Shown: positions 1 to 8,032 of the stretch, piece after piece
Layout of the letters: each line of letters opens with the position of its first letter
Position numbering within the stretch: the stretch's first letter is position 1
Assembly: GCF_014137975.1 (NCBI RefSeq)
Contig: NZ_JACGWZ010000008.1
Span: 124,001 to 188,000, forward strand
Direction: 5' to 3'
Length of the DNA stretch: 64,000 nt
Source of the DNA: Halosaccharopolyspora lacisalsi
GTDB taxonomy: Bacteria > Actinomycetota > Actinomycetes > Mycobacteriales > Pseudonocardiaceae
Program-made: the position numbers and the translations under genes
The notes under the pieces: model-generated
What the model was told of the DNA's origin: nothing
Database searches by the model: none
The model's input: only the letters and a program-made list of their open reading frames with translations

Positions 1-1
1 C

Positions 2-697
2 GCCCGGCAGAACCTGCTCTTCCACGCCACCTACCACGGCATCGCACGGGCGCAGCGCCACCGGCTCGCCGACGAGCTGCTCGACCGGATGGGGCTGTCG
101 GACAAGGCGAAGGCTCGCGTCGACGATCTCTCCGGCGGCCAGTCGCAGCGACTCATGATCGCTCGGGCGCTGATCCACCGCCCCGAGGTGCTGTTCCTGG
201 ACGAGCCCTCCACCGGTCTCGACCCGCAGGCTCGGCTGTTCGTGCACGACCGGGTCAACGACCTGCGCTCCGAGGGGGTGACCGTCGTACTGACCACCCA
301 CGACATGGACGAGGCCGAGAAGCTCTCCGACCGGGTCGGCGTGGTCGACCACGGCAAGCTGCTCACGCTGGACACGCCGGAAGCGCTGATCAGGTCGCTG
401 CCGGGCAGCGGGACGATCGACGTCACCGTCCGGCCGAACGGCGTCGACTCCGACCGGCTGCTGGACCTGCTCTCGAGCGTGGCGGGGGTCGAGCGAGTGG
501 AGCGGATCGGCACCGACCGGGGCGGCGGGGAACCGGAACCGCGACTGCGGCTCTACGTCGCGGAGGAACCCTCCGCGCTGCTCGGCCCGGTCGCGGCGAC
601 CCTGCACGAGCACGACGTGGCCGTCAGCGACCTGTCACTGGGCTCACCGACGCTGGAGGACGTCTTCATCGAGATCACCGGGAGGGAGCTGCGTTGA
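2..697 (+). CDS. Drr-type ABC transporter ATP-binding subunit (5' end cut by window edge)
   Basis: The reading frame is open from base 2, so the N-terminus with Walker A lies outside the window. Visible motifs are the ABC signature (LSGGQSQR, near 130-155), Walker B (VLFLDEPSTGLD, near 190-225) and the switch His in LTTHDMDEA. The C-terminal extension of about 100 residues after the ATPase core is typical of DrrA/DauA-type drug-export ATPases. It ends TGRELR and its stop overlaps the TTG start of the permease gene, so the two are translationally coupled. It is closely similar by eye to the ATPase at 51951-52961. It would energise export of a hydrophobic small molecule; the substrate is unknown. 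Confidence 0.93.
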   Translation, partial: ARQNLLFHATYHGIARAQRHRLADELLDRMGLSDKAKARVDDLSGGQSQRLMIARALIHRPEVLFLDEPSTGLDPQARLFVHDRVNDLRSEGVTVVLTTHDMDEAEKLSDRVGVVDHGKLLTLDTPEALIRSLPGSGTIDVTVRPNGVDSDRLLDLLSSVAGVERVERIGTDRGGGEPEPRLRLYVAEEPSALLGPVAATLHEHDVAVSDLSLGSPTLEDVFIEITGRELR

Positions 698-1464
698 GCT
701 CGATGCGCGCCTTCGTCGCCGTACTCGGCCGCGACGTGTTCGTCACCGGCAGGGAGCTGCCGAGCTTCCTGGCCCAGGTGCTGGTGCAGCCGGTGGCGCT
801 GCTGTTCATCTTCGGCAAGGTGCTCGGTCAGCTCGGTTACACCCAGCCCGGCTATGCCCAGATCCTGCTGCCCGGGATGATCGCGCTCAACGCGTTCCTG
901 GTCTCGTTGCAGAACACCTCGTTCCCGCTGGTGCTGGACTTCTCCTACTCCCGCGAGATCGAGGACCGGCTGCTGGCGCCGCTGCCGATCAGTTGGGTGG
1001 CGGCCGAGAAGATGCTTTTCGGAGCTCTGCGCGGGCTGTTCGCCGCGTTGCTGATGATCCCGATCGGCTTCGCGATGCTCGGCGACATCGACTGGAAGCT
1101 GTCGGGACTGCCGTTCGCGGTGCTGTGCATGGTGCTGGGATCGTTCGCCGGGGCCACGGTCGGCCTCACCGTCGGTGCGGCCGTGCCGCCGCGCCGGATC
1201 AACATCATGTTCGCGGTCATCCTCGCACCGCTGATCTTCACCGGGGCCAGCCAGTTCCCCTGGGCACAGCTGGATCAGCTGCGCTGGTTCCAGGTGTTGT
1301 GCCTGTTCAACCCGTTGACCTACGTCAGCGAGGGCATGCGCGGGGCGCTGCTGCCGTCCGTACCGCACATGGCCCCGTGGGTCTGCGTGGTCGCGCTCGT
1401 GGCCGCGTGCGGGATCTTCGGCGTGCTCGGGATCAAGTTCTTCCTCCGCCGCGCCCTGGACTGA
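694..1464 (+). CDS. Drr-type ABC-2 transporter permease
   Basis: A 256-residue ABC-2 membrane protein with about six hydrophobic helices and the family-typical stretch around QPVALLFIFGKVLGQLG, followed by a loop with PGMIALNAFLVSLQN and the motif EIEDRLLAPLP. It starts at TTG 694, overlapping the upstream ATPase stop (TTGA); an ATG at 703 is the alternative. It pairs with the preceding ATPase as a two-gene DrrAB-like exporter. The permease at 52958-53794 matches it almost motif for motif, so the window holds two paralogous copies of this exporter. A palindromic repeat directly downstream (1469-1517) may end the transcript. Confidence 0.92.
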   Translation: MSSMRAFVAVLGRDVFVTGRELPSFLAQVLVQPVALLFIFGKVLGQLGYTQPGYAQILLPGMIALNAFLVSLQNTSFPLVLDFSYSREIEDRLLAPLPISWVAAEKMLFGALRGLFAALLMIPIGFAMLGDIDWKLSGLPFAVLCMVLGSFAGATVGLTVGAAVPPRRINIMFAVILAPLIFTGASQFPWAQLDQLRWFQVLCLFNPLTYVSEGMRGALLPSVPHMAPWVCVVALVAACGIFGVLGIKFFLRRALD

Positions 1465-1468
1465 ACAG

Positions 1469-1517
1469 GGTGAACGGGCCGTTTTGGCGGTGTGAGTGCC
1501 AAAACGGCCCGTTCCCC
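1469..1517. repeat. Dispersed palindromic element, family A copy 1 (possible terminator)
   Basis: Two 19-base arms (1469-1487 ggtgaacgggccgttttgg; 1499-1517) are near-perfect inverted repeats around the 11-base loop cggtgtgagtg. It lies between the stop of the permease and the convergent peptidase gene. An almost identical copy with the same loop is at 42746-42794. The position between 3' gene ends fits a bidirectional terminator or a REP-like element. Confidence 0.8.
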
Positions 1518-1536
1518 CTTCGGGAAAATCCCGGTG

Positions 1537-3057
1537 TCACCTCAGCGAGAGGGGGCCCTGCGCCTGCGGTTGCTTCGCGGCGAGGGTGTGGGCCTGGGCC
1601 TTACGCACCTCGGCCCGCTCCGCGCGGTTCTGCATCCCGTTGATGCTCTCGGTGCTGTGCGCGTAGCGCCCGATGACGTTGGCCAACGCCTTGGAGTTGC
1701 GCTCCAACGCCGTTCGGTCCACGTTGACCAGCGTGTCGCCGGGCTGGTGGTAGTTGGGGTCGAAGGCCTTGCCCGCCGTACCGCCCCACTTCGCGGCCTG
1801 GGCCTCGGTCTTGATTTCCTCGGCACCGGTGAACAGCCCACCGGCGGGGATCCCGTTGGCGATGAACTCACCGTAGTCGGACCGGCCGTCGAAGTCGGTT
1901 CCCTCGGCCTCGACGCCCTGCTTGTGCAGTGCCTTGACGAAGGCGTGCTCGATGGCCGCCGAACCCTGCGGGCCGGGACCAGCCCCCACGCCGTCGGAGT
2001 TGTCGCCGTCGTAGGTGAAGTAGCCCGCGTTCGGCGAGCCGATCATGTCGAAGTTCAGGTACATGGCGATGTCGAGCTGCCGCTCGAAGCTCAGCCCCTG
2101 AACGTACTTCGTCGAGCCGATCAGCCCGGACTCCTCGGCGCCCCACCACGCGAAGCGCACGGCGTTGTTGGTGTCGGGGCTGCCGCCGAGCTGCAGAGCG
2201 GTCTCCAGCAGACCGGCGCTGCCGGTGCCGTTGTCGTTGATCCCCGCCCCTTCGGCGACGCTGTCCAGGTGCGCCCCGGCCATGACGACGTTGTCCGCCC
2301 GCCCGGTGCGGGTCTGGGCGATCACGTTCTCCGAGGTGATCTCGTCGAAGCTGGCCCGCAGGTCCAGGGTGGCCTCGGTGCCCTGCTGCTTCACCAGCTG
2401 CGCGCCGGTGGCCTTGCTGACGCCCGCCGTGGGGATCACTCCGGCGTCGGCGCCACCGAGCGTGCCGTTGAGCGCTCCCTCGGCGTTGTTGTAGATGATC
2501 GCCGCGCTCGCGCCCTGCTCGGAGGCGATCCGCTGCTTCTTGGCGAAGGTGCAGCTACCGCGCTGGATCAGCGCGATGGTGTCGGTGACGTCGACGCCGC
2601 CGTAGTCGCTCGCCTGGCAGCCGGTGCTGTCGTCGACCGGAGTCACCGACAGCGGCGCCGTGACCCCGCCCCGGGGAGTGGCCGGGGAGTACTCCAGCGC
2701 GTCGGCCTCGACCGGTGATCCGGCCACGTTCAGCTCGATCGACTCGAGGGAGTACTTCGTGTAGGCGAACTCCGGTGTGGACACGTCGAAGCCCGCCGCG
2801 CGCAGCTTGTCCGCCACGTAGTCGACGCTGGCCCGATAGCCCGGAGTCCCCGAGGCGCGGGTGTTCCCGTTCTGGTCGGCGATGCGCTGGAGGGCGACCA
2901 GGTGTCGGTTCACGTCGTTGACGTCGACCTGCTCACCCAGTTGCATCGTCTGCGGCTGCGCCGCGGTGGCGGCCGGGACGGACAGCGCCACCGCCGTACA
3001 AGCGGCGAACAATGTGGACACGGCGCGTCCAGGTCTCAGGTTTGGTGCTCGCATCAT
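1537..3057 (-). CDS. Secreted M28-family zinc aminopeptidase with PA domain (LpqL/SGAP-like)
   Basis: The protein has 506 residues from the ATG at 3057, which follows a CGGGAG ribosome site; an upstream in-frame start at 3105 would add residues ahead of the signal peptide and is less likely. A Sec signal peptide ends near ATAAQPQ (about residue 33). A protease-associated domain spans roughly 130-230. The M28 metal motifs follow: AGAHLDSV and INDNGTG (His and Asp ligands), WGAEESGL (catalytic Glu pair), a second Asp in FDMIGSPN, and the last His in YHQPGDT. It should be an extracellular aminopeptidase releasing N-terminal residues from peptides. It is divergently transcribed from the quinone oxidoreductase gene and has no obvious link to the wall genes beyond secretion. 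Confidence 0.92.
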   Translation of the reverse strand: MMRAPNLRPGRAVSTLFAACTAVALSVPAATAAQPQTMQLGEQVDVNDVNRHLVALQRIADQNGNTRASGTPGYRASVDYVADKLRAAGFDVSTPEFAYTKYSLESIELNVAGSPVEADALEYSPATPRGGVTAPLSVTPVDDSTGCQASDYGGVDVTDTIALIQRGSCTFAKKQRIASEQGASAAIIYNNAEGALNGTLGGADAGVIPTAGVSKATGAQLVKQQGTEATLDLRASFDEITSENVIAQTRTGRADNVVMAGAHLDSVAEGAGINDNGTGSAGLLETALQLGGSPDTNNAVRFAWWGAEESGLIGSTKYVQGLSFERQLDIAMYLNFDMIGSPNAGYFTYDGDNSDGVGAGPGPQGSAAIEHAFVKALHKQGVEAEGTDFDGRSDYGEFIANGIPAGGLFTGAEEIKTEAQAAKWGGTAGKAFDPNYHQPGDTLVNVDRTALERNSKALANVIGRYAHSTESINGMQNRAERAEVRKAQAHTLAAKQPQAQGPLSLR

Positions 3058-3258
3058 GCTCCCGGATCGGGTGTTTTTCGTGCCGCACAACAGTCGTACG
3101 GTCACTCGGTGAAGTCAATGCTTCACCCGGAATGGTCGGACCCCGGGATCCTTTCTCCACTCTCGCCTCATGGCAACGACCGGTGTTTGCCAGTTTTGCC
3201 GGACAGCGCCGCGTACGCCAGCTGGGCCACACCGCACGAGCGGGCTACCGTCGGAGGC

Positions 3259-4239
3259 ATGGAAGCGATCACCATTCGGGAGCCGGGCGCTCCGGACGTG
3301 TTGGAGTGGACCGAACGACCCACGCCCAAGCCGGGACGCGGCGAGGTCGCCATCGACGTCGTCGCCGCCGGTATCAACCGCGCCGACCTGTCACAGCGTC
3401 AGGGCAACTACCCGCCCCCGAAGGGCGCCAGCGACGTCCTCGGGCTCGAGTGCTCGGGCACCATCGCCGCGCTGGGCGAGGGAGTCGCGGGCAGGCAGAT
3501 CGGCGACCAGGTGTGCGCGCTGCTGGCCGGAGGCGGGTACGCCGAGCGGGTCGTGGTGCCCGACGAGCAGATCCTGCCCGCCCCGGCGGGAATCGACCTG
3601 GTCGACGCGGCGGGGCTGCCGGAGGTGCTGTGCACCGTGTGGTCGAACGTCGTCATGGAGGCCGGGCTCCGCGGGGGCCAGGTGCTGCTGGTGCACGGTG
3701 GTTCGGGAGGCATCGGCACGGCCGCCATCCAGATCGGCAGGGCACTCGGGGCGCGGGTGGCCGCCACGGCCGGTTCCGCGGAGAGCCTGCGGCTGTGCCG
3801 GGAGCTCGGTGCCGAACTGGCGATCAGTTACTCCGAGCAGGACTTCGTCGAGGAGATCAAGCAGCTCGGTGGGGCCGATGTCGTTCTCGACAACATGGGG
3901 GCCTCCTACCTGGATCGCAACCTCAGCGCGCTGGCCCCGGACGGTCACCTCGCGGTGATCGGAATGCAGGGTGGACGTCGCGCGGAGCTGGACATCGGAA
4001 AGATGCTGGTCAAACGACTGCACATGTCCGCGCTCGGGTTGCGCGGGCGCCCCGTGGAGGGGCCGCACGGCAAGGCGGCCATCGTCGCCGACGTGCGGGA
4101 GCGCCTGTGGCCACTGGTGGAGCGCGGCACCGTGCGACCCCCCGTGCACAGCCGCACGCCGATGCCCGAAGCAGCGAGGGCGCACGAGATGCTCGAAGCC
4201 GGAGGGGTGCACGGCAAGATCCTGCTCACCGTGCCGTAA
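3259..4239 (+). CDS. NAD(P)H:quinone oxidoreductase, zinc-independent MDR family (PIG3-like; Rv3777-type)
   Basis: The 326-residue protein starts at ATG 3259 behind a GGAGG ribosome site. It has a GroES-like N-domain and a Rossmann domain with HGGSGGIGTAAIQIG around residue 150. The zinc-ligand cysteines of alcohol dehydrogenases are absent, as expected for quinone reductases and PIG3-type enzymes. It would reduce quinones with NADPH in the cytoplasm. Its place next to a class V aminotransferase homologue and bpa reproduces the mycobacterial Rv3777-Rv3778c-Rv3780 order, which supports orthology by position. Confidence 0.9.
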   Translation: MEAITIREPGAPDVLEWTERPTPKPGRGEVAIDVVAAGINRADLSQRQGNYPPPKGASDVLGLECSGTIAALGEGVAGRQIGDQVCALLAGGGYAERVVVPDEQILPAPAGIDLVDAAGLPEVLCTVWSNVVMEAGLRGGQVLLVHGGSGGIGTAAIQIGRALGARVAATAGSAESLRLCRELGAELAISYSEQDFVEEIKQLGGADVVLDNMGASYLDRNLSALAPDGHLAVIGMQGGRRAELDIGKMLVKRLHMSALGLRGRPVEGPHGKAAIVADVRERLWPLVERGTVRPPVHSRTPMPEAARAHEMLEAGGVHGKILLTVP

Positions 4240-4266
4240 CGAGTCCACGGGGATTTGGGGGTTACA

Positions 4267-4307
4267 CGATTTTCCCTAAAGTTGTGGCACAACTTTAGGG
4301 AAAATCG
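4267..4307. repeat. Perfect 20-bp palindrome, family B copy 1 (terminator-like)
   Basis: Arm 4267-4286 (cgattttccctaaagttgtg) and its exact reverse complement 4288-4307 are separated by one base. It sits between two convergent genes, so it may terminate both. One arm recurs alone, exactly, at 61441-61460. The AT-rich arm composition stands out in this GC-rich DNA. Confidence 0.85.
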
Positions 4308-4367
4308 CACCACCACCGCGGGGGCCGCCGCGGGTTCGGCTGCACAAGCCACCCCGAAAGAAACCCT

Positions 4368-5567
4368 CTACCCCAGTTCGGCGACGGCGCGGACGAGTTG
4401 GTCCACCTCGTAGGCGTTGGTGTAGTGGGCCAGCCCCACACGCACCGCGCCGCCGACCTCGCCGACCCCGAGCACCGCGTAGACCCCGTGCGTGCCGGGG
4501 TCGGCGAAGGCGCACACGCCCCGCTCCGAGAGGTGCTCGATCGCGTCCTCGGCCTTGACCCCCTCCACGGTGAACGCTATCGACGGCACGCGACGCATGG
4601 CGTCTCCGATCACCATGACGTGCCGCAGCTGTCGCAGGCCGTTGGTCAGGTTGGACAGCAACCCCGCCTGATAAGCCTTGACCGAGCCCATCGACGTGAG
4701 CAGCCGCTCCCGGCGCGGCCCGAGGGCGGCGTCGTCGAGAGCCGCCAGGTAGTCCACCGAGGAGACCAGGCCCGCCAGCAGCGGGTACGCCTGCGGACCG
4801 AGCTCCATCCGCTCGGCACCGCGCGTGCCCGGCTCCAGCGCCACCGCCGGAAGCTGCTCCACCATCGCGGGATCGCGGAACACCAGGGCACCGACCGGAG
4901 GGCCACCCCAGGACGAGGCGTTCAGCGCGACCACGTCCGCGCCCATCGAGGTGATGTCCAGCGGGATGAAGGGAGCCGCGGCCGAGCAGTCCGCCACGAC
5001 CAGCGCACCGTGTTCGGCGGCGGCGTCGGCGGCCTGCCGCACGTCGGGGCGCGTGCCCACCGCCCCGGAAGCCGCGGTGACCGCCACGACCTTCGTTCGC
5101 GGCGTGATCAGCTCCTGGTACTGCCACCCGGGCAGCTCGCAGGTCTCGATGTCGACCTCGGCCCACCGGACGGTGCCGCCGGAGCGCTGCGCGGCGCGCT
5201 GCCAGGGCACGACGTTGACCGGATCGTCCAGCCGGGAGACCACGACCTCGTCGCCGATCATCCAGCTGTCGCCGAGGGTGTCGGCCAGTCGTTGCAGGAG
5301 TACGGCCGAGCTGGGTCCGAGCACCACCCCTGCGGGGTCGGCACCCACGAGATCGGCCAGGCTGCGACGGGCGGCGTCCACGATCGCCTCGGCGCGCTGC
5401 GAGGCGGGAAAGATCCCGCCGGGGCCGGAGACAGGGGCGCGCAGCGCGGTCGACACCGCGGTGGCCACCTGCTCGGGAACCTGCATACCAGCCGGGGCGT
5501 CCAAGTGCACCCACCCGTCGCCCAGCGCGGGGAAGCGGCCCCGCACCGCAGCGACGTCGAACGCCAT
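4368..5567 (-). CDS. Class V aminotransferase / cysteine-desulfurase-like protein (Rv3778c-type)
   Basis: The protein has about 399 residues from ATG 5567 (MAFDVAAVRGRFPALGDG); the in-frame start at 5594 adds nine residues. The fold-type I PLP architecture is recognisable: SRLDDPVNVVPW, then VVADCSAAAPFIPLDI (the Asp contacting the PLP ring), then the region where the PLP lysine normally sits in SxHKxxGP. Here that region reads NASSWGGPPVGALVF with no lysine, so normal Schiff-base catalysis is doubtful. Gene order (quinone reductase, this gene, bpa) matches the mycobacterial locus. Substrate and activity are unknown; it may be a pseudo-enzyme or use a different chemistry. Confidence 0.85.
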   Translation of the reverse strand: MAFDVAAVRGRFPALGDGWVHLDAPAGMQVPEQVATAVSTALRAPVSGPGGIFPASQRAEAIVDAARRSLADLVGADPAGVVLGPSSAVLLQRLADTLGDSWMIGDEVVVSRLDDPVNVVPWQRAAQRSGGTVRWAEVDIETCELPGWQYQELITPRTKVVAVTAASGAVGTRPDVRQAADAAAEHGALVVADCSAAAPFIPLDITSMGADVVALNASSWGGPPVGALVFRDPAMVEQLPAVALEPGTRGAERMELGPQAYPLLAGLVSSVDYLAALDDAALGPRRERLLTSMGSVKAYQAGLLSNLTNGLRQLRHVMVIGDAMRRVPSIAFTVEGVKAEDAIEHLSERGVCAFADPGTHGVYAVLGVGEVGGAVRVGLAHYTNAYEVDQLVRAVAELG

Positions 5568-5652
5568 GCGTAATACCGTACGGAGTTCGCGCACGGGGCT
5601 CCGCCCGGGGTGGCCGATGTCGCATCCGGCGCAGAACGGCGAGAATGAAACG

Positions 5653-6207
5653 ATGAGCCAGCACGGTCACGGTCAGGACCACGGTCAGGACACCGACGGG
5701 CAACACATGCTCGCCGTCGGCGAGGGCGCGCCGGTCGGCTCCGGGGTGGTTTCCCGGGAGGACGGGGAGGACCTCGGCGAGCTCGTCGAGCAACCCGCGA
5801 AGGTCATGCGCATCGGCACGATGATCAAGCAGTTGCTCGAGGAGGTGCGGGCCGCGCCGCTGGACGAGGCCGGGCGCGAGCGGCTCAAGGAGATCCACCG
5901 GTCCTCCGTGGCCGAACTCGAGCAGGGACTGGCCCCCGAGCTGATCCAGGAGCTGGAACGGCTGTCGTTGCCGTTCTCCCAGGAGGAGACGCCGTCGGAG
6001 CCGGAGCTGCGGATCGCCCAGGCCCAGCTGGTCGGCTGGCTGGAGGGACTGTTCCACGGGATGCAGACGGCGCTGGTCACCCAGCAGATGTCCGCACGCG
6101 CCCAGCTCGAGCAGATGCGCCAGGGCGCGCTTCCCGCCGGTGGCACCGGAAGCGACCCGGCGCACGGCGACGAGCGGTACGACGAAGGCCCCGGTCAGTA
6201 CCTGTGA
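5653..6207 (+). CDS. bpa: Bacterial proteasome activator Bpa/PafE
   Basis: A 184-residue protein starting at ATG 5653. A His/Gln/Asp-rich, probably flexible N-terminus (SQHGHGQDHGQDTD) precedes helical segments beginning VEQPAKVMRIGTMIKQLLEEVR, the helix-bundle region that forms the dodecameric ring in the Mycobacterium protein. The C-terminus is GQYL, the tail used by PafE to dock on the 20S core and open its gate without ATP. The protein is slightly longer than the mycobacterial one (about 174 residues). Its position before the galactan exporter genes matches Rv3780. The presence of the tail implies that a 20S proteasome is encoded elsewhere in the genome. Confidence 0.93.
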   Translation: MSQHGHGQDHGQDTDGQHMLAVGEGAPVGSGVVSREDGEDLGELVEQPAKVMRIGTMIKQLLEEVRAAPLDEAGRERLKEIHRSSVAELEQGLAPELIQELERLSLPFSQEETPSEPELRIAQAQLVGWLEGLFHGMQTALVTQQMSARAQLEQMRQGALPAGGTGSDPAHGDERYDEGPGQYL

Positions 6208-6340
6208 GTGCGGGTCTGCTTCGCACGACGACGTCCAACCGGGAGCATCCGTGTCCGGTATGCACGTTCTCCCGCGCGGCGGGTTTCGAGCGGGATGCCC
6301 ACGGGCGACCGCCCCGGGCGGGTCGGTATTCTGACGCACC

Positions 6341-7189
6341 GTGCAGGCGACCAGCACGGTAGAGAAACCCCCGGCCCCGCCCGAGTCCTCCTCGCGCACC
6401 TGGCGCAAGGCGTTCAACGACATCGCTGCGGGCACCCAGCAGCGCCAGTTATGGGCTCACCTGGGGTGGCAGGACATCAAGCAGCGCTACCGGCGCTCGG
6501 TGATCGGCCCGCTGTGGATCACCATCAGCATGGGCATGACGGTCACCGCGCTCGGGATCCTCTACTCCAACCTCTTCGGCAAGAACCTCGGCGAGCACCT
6601 GCCCTACCTCGCGGTCGGCTTCATCATGTGGGGCTTCATCTCGGGCTGCATCACCGACGGCACCGAGGTCTTCATCCAGAACGAAGGCCTGATGAAGCAG
6701 CTCCCCGCCCCGCTGAGCGTGCACATCCTGCGGCTGGTGTGGCGCCAGACCCTGCTGTTCGCCCACAACCTGGTCATCTACTTCGTCGTGCTGGCCATCT
6801 TCCTGATGCCCATCAGTTGGACAGTGGTCATGGCGATACCGGCGATCGTGCTCATGATGGCCAGTGGTGCCTGGGTCGCCCTGCTGTTCGGCATCGTCGC
6901 CACCCGGTTCCGGGACATCCCCCCCGTGGTCGGCAGCCTCATGCAGCTGATCTTCTTCATGACGCCGATCGTCTGGGACGCCGAAATCCTGGAGCAGAAG
7001 GGCGGCAGCATGTTCATCGCGAAGCTCAATCCGCTGTACCACTACATCGAGATCCTCCGCGATCCCCTGCTGGGCGAGGACATCGTGCTGACCAACTGGA
7101 TCGTGGTCGGGGCCATTACGATCGTCGGGTGGGCACTGGCGTTGCTCGTCCTCCGCAACTACCGCGCTCGCGTCACCTACTGGGTCTGA
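6341..7189 (+). CDS. Polysaccharide ABC exporter permease, Wzm-like (galactan export, Rv3783-type)
   Basis: A 282-residue ABC-2 permease starting at GTG 6341. It has a cytoplasmic N-terminus and six hydrophobic helices, with family features WQDIKQRYRRSVIGPLW near residue 50 and GSLMQLIFFMTPIVWD near 200. With the following ATPase and GlfT1-like genes it forms the unit that in mycobacteria moves the lipid-linked galactan across the membrane before arabinosylation. The next gene begins 18 bases downstream, so the two are probably co-transcribed. Confidence 0.92.
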   Translation: MQATSTVEKPPAPPESSSRTWRKAFNDIAAGTQQRQLWAHLGWQDIKQRYRRSVIGPLWITISMGMTVTALGILYSNLFGKNLGEHLPYLAVGFIMWGFISGCITDGTEVFIQNEGLMKQLPAPLSVHILRLVWRQTLLFAHNLVIYFVVLAIFLMPISWTVVMAIPAIVLMMASGAWVALLFGIVATRFRDIPPVVGSLMQLIFFMTPIVWDAEILEQKGGSMFIAKLNPLYHYIEILRDPLLGEDIVLTNWIVVGAITIVGWALALLVLRNYRARVTYWV

Positions 7190-7207
7190 TCGGGAGCTGG
7201 AGCAACC

Positions 7208-8032
7208 ATGGTCAGCATTGACGTCTGGAACGCGGCGGTCGACTTCCCGATCTTCGACGCGAAGTCCCGCTCGCTGAAGAAGGCCGTCCTCGGCAAGGCC
7301 GGCGGCAAGATCGGCACCGACAGCAAGGTGCCGATCATCGAGGCCCTGCACGACATCAACCTCTCCTTCCGGCACGGCGACCGGGTCGCCCTGGTCGGGC
7401 ACAACGGGGCGGGCAAGTCCACCCTGCTGCGGCTGATGTCGGGCATCTACGAGCCGACCCGGGGCAACGCGCGCGTGGAGGGCAAGGTCGCCCCCGTGTT
7501 CGACCTCGGCGTGGGCATGGACCCGGAGATCTCCGGCTACGAGAACATCGTCATCCGCGGGCTGTTCCTGGGCATGAACCGCACCCAGATGGAGAAGCGG
7601 ATGGACGACATCGCCGAGTTCACCGAGCTCGGCGACTACCTGTCCATGCCGCTGCGCACCTACTCCACCGGCATGCGCGTGCGGCTGGCGCTGGGCGTGG
7701 TGACCTCCATCGACCCCGAGATCCTGATCCTCGACGAGGGCATCGGGGCCGTCGACGTGGAGTTCATGGAGAAGGTGCGGGCGCGCCTCAAGAACCTCGT
7801 CCAGCGGTCCGGCATCCTCGTCTTCGCCTCGCACTCCGACGAGTTCCTCATGGAGCTGTGCAACACCGCCATCTGGATGGACAAGGGCGGGATCGTCGAG
7901 CAGGGGCCCCTGCGTGATGTGCTGACGCACTACAAGGGCAAGGACCCCTTCGAGAACGCCAGTCAGGAGACCCTGGACCGGATCGGCGAGACCCGGTCCG
8001 TGGCCGCGAGCGGGAGCAACGAGAGCACATGA
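7208..8032 (+). CDS. Polysaccharide ABC exporter ATPase, Wzt-like (galactan export, Rv3781-type)
   Basis: A 274-residue ATPase starting at ATG 7208. Motifs are Walker A GHNGAGKST (near residue 65), the short polysaccharide-exporter signature YSTGMRVRL, and Walker B ILILDEGIGAVD. The C-terminal extension is short, with no carbohydrate-binding domain like that of E. coli O9a Wzt, as in the mycobacterial homologue. Its stop overlaps the start of the glycosyltransferase gene (ATGA at 8029), indicating coupled translation. It powers export of the galactan lipid intermediate. Confidence 0.92.
   Translation: MVSIDVWNAAVDFPIFDAKSRSLKKAVLGKAGGKIGTDSKVPIIEALHDINLSFRHGDRVALVGHNGAGKSTLLRLMSGIYEPTRGNARVEGKVAPVFDLGVGMDPEISGYENIVIRGLFLGMNRTQMEKRMDDIAEFTELGDYLSMPLRTYSTGMRVRLALGVVTSIDPEILILDEGIGAVDVEFMEKVRARLKNLVQRSGILVFASHSDEFLMELCNTAIWMDKGGIVEQGPLRDVLTHYKGKDPFENASQETLDRIGETRSVAASGSNEST

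Noticed and set aside
4276-6435. A 719-codon minus-strand frame spanning bpa and the aminotransferase gene
   Set aside because: Low-complexity Arg/Gly translation overlapping two well-supported genes in other frames.
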